From Endozoicomonas sp. OPT23 (GTDB lineage Bacteria; Pseudomonadota; Gammaproteobacteria; Pseudomonadales; Endozoicomonadaceae), in assembly GCF_009653635.1 (NCBI RefSeq), contig NZ_PPFD01000003.1, forward strand, positions 576,955 through 640,954: a stretch of 64,000 nt of DNA, given 5' to 3'. The notes under the pieces were generated by a model, which had not been told where the DNA came from, did not search any database, and saw only the letters and a list, made by a program, of their open reading frames with translations. This document shows positions 1 through 7,918 of this stretch, piece after piece. A program made the translations under genes and the position numbers. Positions within the stretch are counted from its first letter, which is position 1, and each line of letters opens with the position of its first letter.

Positions 1-513
1 GGCGACCATGGTTTTGGTACCAATAATCTGGTTACCACAATGGACCTGATGCGTTACCACGTGCCTGTGCTGATGATTGCACCGAAAATTCGTGAATCCG
101 TAGGCACAACCAATTCTAAGACCATGTCTCAGGTAGACGTTGTGCCGACCGCAATCAGCCTTCTGGGTAAATCTTTTCCACAGCACTGTTGGGGTAGGAA
201 TACTCTGGCCCTGCCTGAGAATGACCCTGGGTTCGCGATTGTAAAACCTTCTGGTAACGACCCGCTGGTTGCTATGATTGAAGGCGATAAAGTGATGATC
301 AAGGAACCCAATCTCAAACCTGAGCTGTTCAAAAACCTTGATCTGGGAAGCCAGCCTTCTGTAACCAGAGTTGAGAAATCAGCCGATCCTGAAACCTATA
401 AATCCATGAAAGAGAGAATGTCTGCGTATATTCAGACAGCTCTTCGTAGCCTGAATAACAAGGCTGTTGGTGATAAGCCAGGCTTAAGACCAATCGAAGA
501 AGATAATAAATAA
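1..513 (+). CDS. Sulfatase / LTA synthase-type hydrolase, C-terminal part (5' truncated by window edge)
   Basis: The reading frame is open from base 1, so the gene begins outside the window; only the last 170 residues are here. The fragment starts with Gly-Asp-His-Gly, the late metal-binding DHG motif of the sulfatase/alkaline-phosphatase superfamily. It continues with HVPVLMIAP and a VDVVPT segment, which match the C-terminal core of LtaS/OpgB/EptA-like membrane phosphotransferases and sulfatases. The tail after about residue 110 is charged and has no recognisable domain. The likely role is transfer or hydrolysis of a phospho- or sulfo-group at the periplasmic face of the membrane, but the substrate cannot be told from this part. 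A strong terminator follows 10 bases after the stop, so this is the last gene of its transcript. The ATG at 40 is internal to the domain and is not the start. Confidence 0.72.
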   Translation, partial: GDHGFGTNNLVTTMDLMRYHVPVLMIAPKIRESVGTTNSKTMSQVDVVPTAISLLGKSFPQHCWGRNTLALPENDPGFAIVKPSGNDPLVAMIEGDKVMIKEPNLKPELFKNLDLGSQPSVTRVEKSADPETYKSMKERMSAYIQTALRSLNNKAVGDKPGLRPIEEDNK

Positions 514-521
514 ACGCCATT

Positions 522-553
522 AAAAAAGCCGGTTCACATGACCGGCTTTTTAT
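522..553. terminator. Bidirectional intrinsic terminator
   Basis: A perfect 11-bp inverted repeat (AAAAAGCCGGT / ACCGGCTTTTT, arms 523-533 and 541-551, 7-base loop) is flanked by A-runs and T-runs. It separates the end of the sulfatase-type gene from the convergent trpS and can work in both directions. Confidence 0.9.
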
Positions 554-588
554 TACCTGATTTACTCAGGTGGAGATAACTTCAGCAC

Positions 589-1605
589 TCAGGCGAAAGG
601 GCTAATGCCTACTTTCTTACGAATGTCTTTCAAGAAAGGCGCGGCTTGAGCTCTGGCCTTTTCAGCCCCTTTTCTCAGTTCTGCTTCAATAAAGGCCGGG
701 TCTTCCATCAGAGCGTTGTAACGCTCACGGGGCTCTTTCAGCACGTTATTGATGTATTCAAACAGTTCATTTTTCAGTTCCCCCCAACCTGCACCTTCAG
801 CGTACTGTTGGCGTTTGGCAGCAATCTCGGCTTCACCCGCAAAAGCAGAAAAGATCTGGAACAAAGTACAGGTGTCCGGATCTTTAGGTTCACCCGGCTC
901 CAGAGAGTTGGTCTTAATCTTACGAATCAGCTTGAGCAGTTTCTTTTCACCCACGAACAATGGAATCGTGTTGTCGTAGCTCTTGCTCATCTTACGACCA
1001 TCGAGACCATTGAGTACCGCAGTGTTCTCACCCACAACCGCTTCCGGCATCACAAACTTTGTTTTGTAGTGATGATTCATACGCCCGGCAATATCACGGG
1101 TCATTTCGATGTGTTGAATCTGATCACGGCCAACAGGTACGCGATTGGCATTGAACATTAAAATGTCGGCAGCCATCAGGATTGGGTAGTTAAACAATCC
1201 CATCAACACACCCTTATCAGGGTCCGCTTCACCGGCATCAAGATTACCCTGAACCGCTGCTTTATAGGCATGAGCACGGTTCATCAGACCTTTGGCGGTC
1301 ATACAACCTACAATCCAGTTCAGCTCCATGATTTCAGGAACGTCAGACTGACGGTAGAAAGTCACTCTGTCGGTATCAAGACCCAAAGCCAGCCAGGTTG
1401 CCGCAATCTCCAGTCCGGACTGATGGATACGTTTAGGGTCACGACCTTTAATCAGGGCATGGTAATCCGCCAGAAACAGGTAGGACTCAATATTGTCACT
1501 GAGACTTTCTTCAATTGCAGGTCTGATAGCCCCTACATAGTTACCCAGATGAGGCGTTCCGGTCGTGGTAATACCTGTTAAAACTTTGGTCTTGGTCATG
1601 GTCAA
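589..1605 (-). CDS. trpS: Tryptophanyl-tRNA synthetase
   Basis: Charges tRNA-Trp with tryptophan in the cytoplasm. The 338-residue protein is the usual length for class Ic bacterial TrpRS. The HIGH-type ATP site is seen as TPHLGNYVG (residues 17-25) and the second signature is a canonical KMSKS at 205-209; between them lies the [16 protein letters not shown] tract typical of the tryptophan pocket region. The gene stands alone: it is convergent with the sulfatase-type gene across a terminator and is preceded by its own promoter. The ATG start lacks a clear Shine-Dalgarno sequence, and a short hairpin sits only 13 bases upstream of it (see findings). I see no sign of truncation. Confidence 0.95.
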   Translation of the reverse strand: MTMTKTKVLTGITTTGTPHLGNYVGAIRPAIEESLSDNIESYLFLADYHALIKGRDPKRIHQSGLEIAATWLALGLDTDRVTFYRQSDVPEIMELNWIVGCMTAKGLMNRAHAYKAAVQGNLDAGEADPDKGVLMGLFNYPILMAADILMFNANRVPVGRDQIQHIEMTRDIAGRMNHHYKTKFVMPEAVVGENTAVLNGLDGRKMSKSYDNTIPLFVGEKKLLKLIRKIKTNSLEPGEPKDPDTCTLFQIFSAFAGEAEIAAKRQQYAEGAGWGELKNELFEYINNVLKEPRERYNALMEDPAFIEAELRKGAEKARAQAAPFLKDIRKKVGISPFA

Positions 1606-1658
1606 CTCATGGGCGTGCGGGCATTCATTGGAAATGCCCTCAAAAACTGGAAACGGGC

Positions 1659-1688
1659 ATTATAGAAGAGCCTGTTACATAAGCTCAA
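1659..1688 (-). promoter_or_regulatory. Predicted sigma-70 promoter of trpS
   Basis: On the minus strand TTGAGC (1688-1683) and a perfect TATAAT (1664-1659) are separated by 18 bases. The predicted transcript would begin near 1652, giving a leader of about 45 bases that contains the GGGCATT/AATGCCC hairpin at 1619-1639. Confidence 0.6.
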
Positions 1689-1709
1689 CAACCCTTAGAG
1701 AGGTTATAA

Positions 1710-1732
1710 GAGCCGATAAGGTTTATCGACTC
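1710..1732 (-). terminator. Hairpin after the MATE gene, probable terminator
   Basis: GAGCCGATAA and TTATCGACTC form a 9-bp stem with one C·A mismatch and a 3-base loop. It lies 19 bases beyond the stop of the MATE gene and before the trpS promoter. The T-run that should follow is weak, so the terminator call is moderate. Confidence 0.5.
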
Positions 1733-1750
1733 TCCATTTAACACGCAGTT

Positions 1751-3163
1751 TTAAGCAGTGGTCTGCACTAACTCTTCGTTTTGATGAACAATTTTTCGTT
1801 CACTAAGTATTTTAAGTCTTAGAGTCAGGAAGACCGCAGAGATTGTCAGAGCGATGACCAGGCCTATCCACAAACCATGAGGTCCCATAGGCTCAGTGAT
1901 CAAATCTGTCAGACCCAGCGTATAGCCCAGAGGCAACGCAATCCCCCAACAGGCGATAAAGATAATGACCATTGGAATCTTGGTGTCTTTATAACCTCTC
2001 AAAGCGCCATTGGCAGCCACCTGAACACCATCGGCATACTGGAACACAGCCGCAAAAAACAGGAGTTCCGCCGCCAGAGTCAGCACTGCCGTATCGCTGG
2101 TATAAATAGAAGCAATCTGTTCAGCAAACATCAACATTCCAGCAGCAGAAACCGTCGCTGTAATCAGGGTTGCAGCAATACCTGAAAAACTGGAGAAGCG
2201 AGCGGCTTTCATGTCACCTGCACCAATAGCCTGTCCCACACGAATGGTTATACCTATTGAGAGACTAAGCGGCACCATAAAAGCCATGCTGGCAAAGTTC
2301 AGAGCGATTTGATGACCTGCAACTGTGATAGCACCTAATTTACCAATCACCAAAGCTACTGCAGAGAAGATACTGGCTTCAAAGAAGATACCCAACCCCA
2401 TTGGAATGCCCAGTCTCAGTAAGTCTTTGATGGCATTCAGGTCTGGCAGTTCGAGTGTTCTGAACATGCCAATGGCCTTATGACGTTCATCAAAATGTAC
2501 ATAACAGAACATCATTATCGTCATGACTATAAAGCAGACAGCTGTCGCATAACCACAACCGACACCACCCAACTCAGGGAAACCAAACTTGCCGTATATC
2601 AGCACATAATTAAGCGGGATATTAATAAGCAGTCCGGCAATGCTGATAAGCATGGCCGGTTTGGTGATCGACCTGCCTTCGCAATAACTGGTCAGTACGT
2701 TATACAAACAATAAGCCGGTATACCCCAGCTGACAGCCTGAAGGTAATCTGCAGTAATACCGGTCATTGACGGGTCAAGCTGCAAAAAATTCATCAATGG
2801 TTCGGGGGTCAGCATAAACAGCACAATGGCTGCACTTAGCAGAAGCGACATCCACATGGCCTGCCTGACCGGTGATGCAATCTGATCGCTTTTTCGAGCA
2901 CCAAACAGTTGAGCTACTGTAGGTGTCACAGCCATCAAAGCACCTTTCACCAGCAGATAAGCGGGAATCCAGATACTGGTTCCAAGAGCTACAGCTGCAA
3001 GATCCATGGCTGAATATTGGCCCGACATACTGGTATCAATAAAGCCCATACCAGTACTTGCCAATTGCGCACCAAGAATGGGTCCAGCCAGATAGATAAG
3101 TTCTTTCAGTTCCTTAATAAAGCGCGAACCCAGAGAAGGGTTCAAGGACGGAGTTATTGTCAT
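1751..3163 (-). CDS. MATE-family multidrug/Na+ antiporter (NorM type)
   Basis: An inner-membrane exporter that uses a Na+ or H+ gradient to expel cationic drugs. The 470 residues contain about 12 hydrophobic segments in two related six-helix halves. The first half opens with LAGPILGAQLASTGMGFIDT, the signature stretch of NorM/MdtK proteins, followed by a loop rich in small residues and GALMAVTPTVAQLFGAR. The length is normal for the family (about 450-480). The gene is monocistronic on the minus strand, divergent from mutM across about 190 bases. The substrate cannot be assigned from sequence, so no symbol is given. Confidence 0.9.
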   Translation of the reverse strand: MTITPSLNPSLGSRFIKELKELIYLAGPILGAQLASTGMGFIDTSMSGQYSAMDLAAVALGTSIWIPAYLLVKGALMAVTPTVAQLFGARKSDQIASPVRQAMWMSLLLSAAIVLFMLTPEPLMNFLQLDPSMTGITADYLQAVSWGIPAYCLYNVLTSYCEGRSITKPAMLISIAGLLINIPLNYVLIYGKFGFPELGGVGCGYATAVCFIVMTIMMFCYVHFDERHKAIGMFRTLELPDLNAIKDLLRLGIPMGLGIFFEASIFSAVALVIGKLGAITVAGHQIALNFASMAFMVPLSLSIGITIRVGQAIGAGDMKAARFSSFSGIAATLITATVSAAGMLMFAEQIASIYTSDTAVLTLAAELLFFAAVFQYADGVQVAANGALRGYKDTKIPMVIIFIACWGIALPLGYTLGLTDLITEPMGPHGLWIGLVIALTISAVFLTLRLKILSERKIVHQNEELVQTTA

Positions 3164-3355
3164 TTTTTCTCACAGGTGAATGTGCTTTCTGCCATACAGA
3201 ATTGGTGCCGAAAGCCGCAATTATTTTAACCTGTCATTCATATGATTTGATATATAACCAAAGTCGTTATTATTCGAAAAAGTTCACAGTATTTTTACCT
3301 AGAGAGCGTTCTATTTGATCATGTCTTTTACTGGCAAATTTGCTAGTGTTATTCG

Positions 3356-4171
3356 ATGCCTGAATTACCCGAAGTAGAAACCACCCGCCGTGGTATAGAG
3401 CCTCATATTATTGGTCAGACTGTTTCAGAAACAGTGGTTAGAAATGCCAGACTGCGCTGGCCAGTTCCTGATGACCTGAAACAGATTCTTGACCAGCAGA
3501 CGGTTCGCTCTGTTGAGCGCCGAGCTAAATACCTGTTAATTCGAACGGATTCCGGAACGCTGATCATTCATCTGGGCATGTCAGGTAGCCTTCGAGTACT
3601 CAAGCAACCTCAAGCGCCTCAAAAACACGACCATGTTGATATCGTTTTCAGCAATGGTGTATCTCTCAGATACACAGATCCCAGACGGTTTGGAGCCGTT
3701 CTCTGGAGCAGCGATGATATCCACCAGCACGACCTGTTAAGTAAACTGGGACCCGAACCTCTCACAGAGGGTTTTACGGCACAAAGGCTGTTTCAATTGT
3801 CACGGAACAAAAGGCAGCCGGTAAAAACCTTTATCATGGATAACCATGTGGTGGTCGGTGTTGGAAATATCTACGCCAACGAAGCTTTGTTTAAATCAGG
3901 TATTCGCCCAGATCGCGCCTGTGGAAAGATATCGAAAGAGAGATACGAACGACTGACCATAGCAATCAAGGAAACTCTTGCCAAAGCCATTGAGCAGGGT
4001 GGAACCACTCTAAAAGACTTTGTCGGTGGTGATGGCAAACCCGGCTACTTTAAACAGGAGCTGGCCGTTTATGGTCGTAAAGGCGAACCTTGTATCAAGT
4101 GCAACACAACGATTGTCGAAACTCGCATTGGTAACCGTAGTACCTGCTACTGCAAAAAGTGTCAGAGATAG
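3356..4171 (+). CDS. mutM: Formamidopyrimidine-DNA glycosylase
   Basis: Base-excision repair enzyme that removes 8-oxoguanine and formamidopyrimidines and nicks the abasic site. It begins [13 protein letters not shown]: after removal of Met, Pro2 is the catalytic nucleophile and Glu3 the general acid, so the ATG at 3356 must be the start. The C-terminus has the zinc finger with the spacing Cys-X2-Cys-X16-Cys-X2-Cys, which binds damaged DNA. The H2TH region and the [14 protein letters not shown] segment in the middle are also typical. At 271 residues the protein is complete. The next gene, an acyltransferase, follows after 78 bases on the same strand; mutM beside small housekeeping genes is common in gammaproteobacteria. 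Confidence 0.97.
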   Translation: MPELPEVETTRRGIEPHIIGQTVSETVVRNARLRWPVPDDLKQILDQQTVRSVERRAKYLLIRTDSGTLIIHLGMSGSLRVLKQPQAPQKHDHVDIVFSNGVSLRYTDPRRFGAVLWSSDDIHQHDLLSKLGPEPLTEGFTAQRLFQLSRNKRQPVKTFIMDNHVVVGVGNIYANEALFKSGIRPDRACGKISKERYERLTIAIKETLAKAIEQGGTTLKDFVGGDGKPGYFKQELAVYGRKGEPCIKCNTTIVETRIGNRSTCYCKKCQR

Positions 4172-4249
4172 ACACAATAAGCGAATTACTTTTGATTAAA
4201 GGAGATGTCGGAATAACGACATTTCCATAAGACCTATAGCGCCTGATTA

Positions 4250-4879
4250 ATGTCAAAAACAAACTCAAAACACTTTCATAAGAACTTTGTCCCAGAAAAC
4301 CGCTTTAAAGAAGCCCTTGGCCGATTCGTTTTCTGGCTGCTTGGCGGCTGGAAACTGGTTGGCGAGATTCCCAAAATCAATAAGTGCGTGATCATCGTCG
4401 CTCACCATACGTCCAACTGGGACTTTATTGTCGGTGTTGCGACCAAGCTGATTCTTCGATTGAAAATCCGGTTCTTCGCCAAACATTCACTCTTTGCTCC
4501 ACCGCTTGGGTGGTTGATGAAAGGGCTTGGAGGCATTTCAATCAAGCGGGACAAGTCTATTAATCGAGTTGAGCAGCAAGCTGAAGCCATACGTGACGCT
4601 GATAACTTCGTACTGGTCATCGCTCCTGAAGGTACCCGTTCAAAAGTCGACCGCTGGAAAACCGGTTTTTATCATATTGCCCGCAAAGCGGATGTCCCTA
4701 TCGTTCCCTGCTCCTTCGACTTTAAAAACAGACAGGTTATTTTTGGTGAGCCAATGATGATGTCCGGCGATCAGGAAAAAGACTTCCGAGACATGCACGA
4801 ATTCTTTCTTCCCTATACACCAAAACATCCTGAACTGGGATGTAATGGACCTTTTGAGAAAGGTGATGTGAAACCATGA
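4250..4879 (+). CDS. Lysophospholipid acyltransferase family protein (PlsC-like)
   Basis: A membrane-associated acyltransferase of the PlsC/LPLAT superfamily, 209 residues. The catalytic HX4D motif is His53-TSNW-Asp58, and the second conserved block is PEGTRS (Glu127-Gly-Thr-Arg130), which positions the glycerophosphate. The version HHTSNWDF is characteristic of a small-protein subfamily of unknown acceptor rather than of canonical PlsC. The last bases overlap the next gene as ATGA, so the two are translationally coupled. No Shine-Dalgarno sequence is obvious before the ATG. The likely role is in membrane lipid remodelling; the real acyl donor and acceptor are unknown. Confidence 0.85.
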   Translation: MSKTNSKHFHKNFVPENRFKEALGRFVFWLLGGWKLVGEIPKINKCVIIVAHHTSNWDFIVGVATKLILRLKIRFFAKHSLFAPPLGWLMKGLGGISIKRDKSINRVEQQAEAIRDADNFVLVIAPEGTRSKVDRWKTGFYHIARKADVPIVPCSFDFKNRQVIFGEPMMMSGDQEKDFRDMHEFFLPYTPKHPELGCNGPFEKGDVKP

Positions 4880-5202
4880 TCTGGCGCTTTAGTCTTCTAC
4901 TCGCTGCTTACCTGCCTCTGGCCGCACACTTTCTCAGAATGGGAGAGTGGGCAGCAGCTGTGCCTTTGGCCATTTTGCCTCTATTCGCATTAACTCTTAA
5001 AACCCTGGTAATACGTTTTCTGCAGGTGGTTCTTGTTTGCGGTGTCTTTCTTGTCTGGCTACCCACGGCCTATGAAATTGGTCAGATGAGAATAGCAACG
5101 GGACAGCCATGGCTAAGAATGGCGGCTATTATGGCCGGTGTTATGCTGTTCAGCCTTGCGGCTTCATGGTGTGCAGGCGGCATAAGAAAAGTGGACTCAT
5201 AG
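4876..5202 (+). CDS. Small integral membrane protein of unknown function
   Basis: I do not recognise this 108-residue protein. It is almost entirely hydrophobic, with four probable membrane helices (roughly residues 3-20, 26-44, 46-66 and 82-101) and short polar links; the C-terminus is polar (GGIRKVDS). Its start overlaps the stop of the acyltransferase (ATGA), so the two are co-translated and may work together in the inner membrane. The TPP riboswitch begins 32 bases after its stop, marking the next transcription unit. Confidence 0.7.
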   Translation: MIWRFSLLLAAYLPLAAHFLRMGEWAAAVPLAILPLFALTLKTLVIRFLQVVLVCGVFLVWLPTAYEIGQMRIATGQPWLRMAAIMAGVMLFSLAASWCAGGIRKVDS

Positions 5203-5233
5203 ACATAAGCGTATAAACCACATAGACTCGCTG

Positions 5234-5322
5234 CGTTGGTTGGGGTGTCCGGAAGACAGGCTTTTGGACTGAGAAATACCCATTGAACCTGAACCAGTTA
5301 ATTCTGGCGTAGGAAACCGACG
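5234..5322 (+). ncRNA. TPP riboswitch (THI element)
   Basis: The conserved thi-box landmarks occur in order: GGGGTG (5242-5247), CTGAGAAATACCC (5269-5281), GAACCTGAACC (5285-5295), GTTAA and GGCGTAGGAAACC. The closing P1 helix is visible as CGTTGGTT (5234-5241) pairing with AACCGACG (5315-5322). It lies 89 bases before thiD. Between aptamer and gene, CTCCT (5343-5347) is complementary to the thiD Shine-Dalgarno AGGAG (5396-5400), and GGTGAAACGG (5322-5331) can pair with CCGTTTACC (5361-5369). No intrinsic terminator is evident, so control of translation is the more likely mode. It should turn the operon down when thiamine pyrophosphate is plentiful. Confidence 0.95.
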
Positions 5323-5411
5323 GTGAAACGGCAATCTTCACTCTCCTAATATTCCGGGAACCGTTTACCAGAAGGCTTTTCCACGTCAGTTCGGCAGGAG
5401 TACACCGAATC

Positions 5412-6248
5412 ATGACACAGATGGAATCCAACCCGGAACCTAACAGTCTTTCCAGCCCTATAGCATTGACCATTGCCGGATCAGACAGTGGCGGTGGTGC
5501 TGGTATTCAGGCAGACCTGAAAGCTTTTTCTGCACTCGGCGCCTATGGCTGCAGTGTCATCACCGCCCTGACCGCTCAAAATACCGTTGGTGTGCAAGGT
5601 ATCTTTGATGTCGACCCTGCCTTTATTGAACAACAACTGGATTCTGTATTTTCTGATCTCAATATTAAAGCCGTTAAGGTTGGCATGCTGTCGCAGCCTG
5701 AGGTGATTCGTACGGTTGCCCGAGCCGTAGAAAAATACAATGTTCAGCATCTGGTGGTTGATCCGGTGATGGTCGCTACCAGTGGTGATGTGCTGTTACA
5801 ACAAGCTGCTATTGAAACGCTTAAAGATGAACTGCTGTCAAAAGCCAGCCTGATTACTCCCAACCTCCATGAAGCCGCCGTATTGCTGAACTGTGATGTG
5901 CCTGAATCCATGAGCCAGATGATTGATATGGTGACACCTCTGCTGCAGTTTGGCTCTAAAGGTGTTCTGCTGAAAGGTGGTCATTTAAGTGGAGATAAAG
6001 CCGTCGATTTTTATCATGACGGTGAAACACTGCACCGCCTTGAATCTGCATGGGTAAAAACCAGAAACACCCATGGCACTGGTTGTACTCTGTCGTCTGC
6101 TATCACTGCGCTCCTGTCTCGTGGTTTCACATTGGCTGAAGCCATTCCGGAAGCCAAAAAATACATTGCCGGTGCCATTGCTCATTCTGACCAACTTAAC
6201 ATTGGCCAGGGCAATGGCCCTGTTCACCATTTCTTCAGGAACTGGTGA
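5412..6248 (+). CDS. thiD: Hydroxymethylpyrimidine/phosphomethylpyrimidine kinase
   Basis: Phosphorylates HMP and HMP-phosphate to HMP-pyrophosphate, the pyrimidine half of thiamine, so it serves both synthesis and salvage. The 278-residue ribokinase-fold protein shows the substrate-binding N-terminus (ALTIAGSDSGGGAGIQ-ADLKAF), VVDPVMVATSG in the middle, and the C-terminal anion hole/catalytic segment TRNTHGTGCTLSSAI. It is the first gene after the TPP riboswitch, and an AGGAG sits 11 bases before its ATG. It is followed after 3 bases by the ABC ATPase gene, so kinase and pyrimidine-precursor importer are made together. The first ~15 residues are a non-conserved extension; an internal start is possible but the Shine-Dalgarno supports this one. 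Confidence 0.95.
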   Translation: MTQMESNPEPNSLSSPIALTIAGSDSGGGAGIQADLKAFSALGAYGCSVITALTAQNTVGVQGIFDVDPAFIEQQLDSVFSDLNIKAVKVGMLSQPEVIRTVARAVEKYNVQHLVVDPVMVATSGDVLLQQAAIETLKDELLSKASLITPNLHEAAVLLNCDVPESMSQMIDMVTPLLQFGSKGVLLKGGHLSGDKAVDFYHDGETLHRLESAWVKTRNTHGTGCTLSSAITALLSRGFTLAEAIPEAKKYIAGAIAHSDQLNIGQGNGPVHHFFRNW

Positions 6249-6251
6249 TTC

Positions 6252-7016
6252 ATGTTTGATGTGAATCTAAAAGACGCCTCCCTGTCCTATGGTGACAGGG
6301 TCGTTTTCCAAAACCTCAACCTGACTCTTGAAGGCGGCCAGTGGACTTGTCTGCTGGGCGGCAGTGGCGTGGGTAAAACCAGCTTGCTGCGCTTTATTGC
6401 AGGGTTGTCCACAGCCAAAGGGTTGAAAACATCGGGAACGGTTCTCTGTGAAAACCACAAGGTTTTAGAGCATCGCTTTGCCTGGATGGCACAACAGGAT
6501 TCACTTCTTCCCTGGTTCAATGTGCTGGAAAACGTGACGCTGGGCAGTCGATTAAGAAAGAGCATTTTCAGAAGAAACAAACTGTCACCAGAAGACAGAG
6601 ATCGCGCTGAAGATATTCTGGCAAAAGTAGGTCTGGCGAAAAAAACGAACGAACTTCCTCAAAACCTTTCCGGAGGTCAGCGTCAGAGAGTGGCTCTGGC
6701 TCGCACGTTAATGGAAGACAAACCACTGGTATTGATGGACGAACCTTTCGGTGCACTGGATGCCATTACACGACTGAATCTTCAGGACCTGGCCTGTGAG
6801 TTATTACAAGACAGAACCGTGTTCCTGATTACTCACGACCCGCTGGAAGCTTTAAGACTGGGGCATCATATTTATCACCTTCAGGGAAATCCGGCGACAC
6901 TGACCGAAGCGATCATGCCTCCAGGGAAAACACCACGGTCTCTGGAAGACCGGGAACTGATGACTTTACAGGGCGAGCTTCTTGAGCGCTTGCGTCAGGA
7001 AGAGGAATGCGCATGA
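6252..7016 (+). CDS. ABC transporter ATP-binding protein, thiamine-precursor (HMP-type) uptake
   Basis: Cytoplasmic ATPase of a nitrate/taurine/HMP-class importer. Walker A is GGSGVGKT (residues 36-43), the signature is LSGGQRQRV (138-146), and Walker B is LVLMDEP with catalytic Glu163; a switch His is in LITHDPLEAL. The length of 254 is normal. The family resemblance is to SsuB/TauB/ThiZ proteins; the pyrimidine role is inferred from its place between riboswitch-controlled thiD and an NMT1/THI5-type binding protein. The gene overlaps the permease gene by a few bases, showing tight coupling. Confidence 0.9.
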   Translation: MFDVNLKDASLSYGDRVVFQNLNLTLEGGQWTCLLGGSGVGKTSLLRFIAGLSTAKGLKTSGTVLCENHKVLEHRFAWMAQQDSLLPWFNVLENVTLGSRLRKSIFRRNKLSPEDRDRAEDILAKVGLAKKTNELPQNLSGGQRQRVALARTLMEDKPLVLMDEPFGALDAITRLNLQDLACELLQDRTVFLITHDPLEALRLGHHIYHLQGNPATLTEAIMPPGKTPRSLEDRELMTLQGELLERLRQEEECA

Positions 7017-7753
7017 AGCAGTTAAAACCTTTTCTGGTAGTGATCGCTCTGCTGTTGTTCTGGGAAGCCATTGTCGTACTGCTGGAAATGCCTGACTACA
7101 TATTGCCCGGCCCTCTCGCCGTCTTTCAGAGTATGTATGAATATTCAGATATGCTCTGGGAAAATACTTTGGTGACCATGGCCGAAATGCTTATGGGCCT
7201 GGCGCTTGGAGTTATCTCAGGTGTTTTTCTGGCGATGGTGCTGGTTTATTTCGTTGCCCTTCGCCCATGGTTGCTGCCGCTGCTATTAGTCACTCAAGCC
7301 ATTCCTGTCTTTGCTCTGGCGCCTATTCTGATGCTCTGGTTCGGTTATGGTCTGGCTTCCAAGGTAGTGATGACCGTACTGGTGATCTTTTTCCCTGTCG
7401 CGACCTGTTCTTATGACGGTCTTCGCCACACTCATCAGGACTGGCTGGATATGGCTCACACCATGGGCGGTAATCGCTTTACCGTGCTTCGTCATATTCG
7501 CTGGCCTGCAGCACTGCCTGCGCTGGCATCTGGATTAAGAGTTGCTGTGGTAGTAGCGCCCATTGGTGCAGTAGTCGGTGAATGGGTCGGCTCCAGTGCT
7601 GGTCTGGGTTATATGATGTTGCAGGCGAATGCACGGCTCTGGGTTGATCAGATGTTTGCTGCTCTGGCCGTTTTGGCGTTCTGCTCTGTGGGGCTGTATT
7701 TCGTAACTGATGTTGCTTTGAAGAAATTGATTCCATGGCAACCAGCTACTTAG
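7007..7753 (+). CDS. ABC transporter permease, thiamine-precursor (HMP-type) uptake
   Basis: Inner-membrane permease of the BPD_transp_1 fold with about six helices, 248 residues. The EAA-type loop that contacts the ATPase is seen as DMAHTMGGNRFTVLRHIRWP-ALPALASGLR. Two starts are possible: ATG 7007, with AGGA six bases before it, and ATG 7013, with AGAGGA six bases before it and an ATGA overlap with the ATPase stop. I give the longer one, but the shorter is equally good. It is ThiX/SsuC-like; the substrate follows from context. Confidence 0.9.
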   Translation: MRMKQLKPFLVVIALLLFWEAIVVLLEMPDYILPGPLAVFQSMYEYSDMLWENTLVTMAEMLMGLALGVISGVFLAMVLVYFVALRPWLLPLLLVTQAIPVFALAPILMLWFGYGLASKVVMTVLVIFFPVATCSYDGLRHTHQDWLDMAHTMGGNRFTVLRHIRWPAALPALASGLRVAVVVAPIGAVVGEWVGSSAGLGYMMLQANARLWVDQMFAALAVLAFCSVGLYFVTDVALKKLIPWQPAT

Positions 7754-7769
7754 TTTTTCATTTTCTTCC

Positions 7770-7862
7770 GGACTTCTGGTTTACCTTTCCGCTCAACTGA
7801 CCCTCCGTGGTCAGATTCGCTAGCAGGCCATCCATGGCCTTTGAAAGGCAAACCTGAAGTCC
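7770..7862 (+). promoter_or_regulatory. Three-way-junction inverted-repeat structure in the transporter operon
   Basis: A 20-base arm at 7770-7789 (GGACTTCTGGTTTACCTTTC) pairs with 7843-7862 at 18 of 20 positions. Inside it lie two further hairpins: CTGACC/GGTCAG (7797-7802, 7809-7814, 6-base loop) and AGGCCA/TGGCCT (7825-7830, 7835-7840, 4-base loop). Together they draw a Y-shaped RNA between the permease stop and the strong Shine-Dalgarno of the binding-protein gene. There is no T-run after it, so a simple terminator is unlikely. It could stabilise the downstream mRNA, set the binding protein to permease ratio, or be a small mobile repeat. Confidence 0.75.
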
Positions 7863-7918
7863 TCCTTAAATAACAAAGAGTTTTGTATTACTTAAACAAA
7901 CTGGAGGAGGTTGTTTTG

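Noticed and set aside
7883-7918. Upstream TTG start for the thiamine-precursor binding protein
   Set aside because: It would place the strong GGAGGAGG ribosome site inside the gene and add polar residues before the signal peptide.
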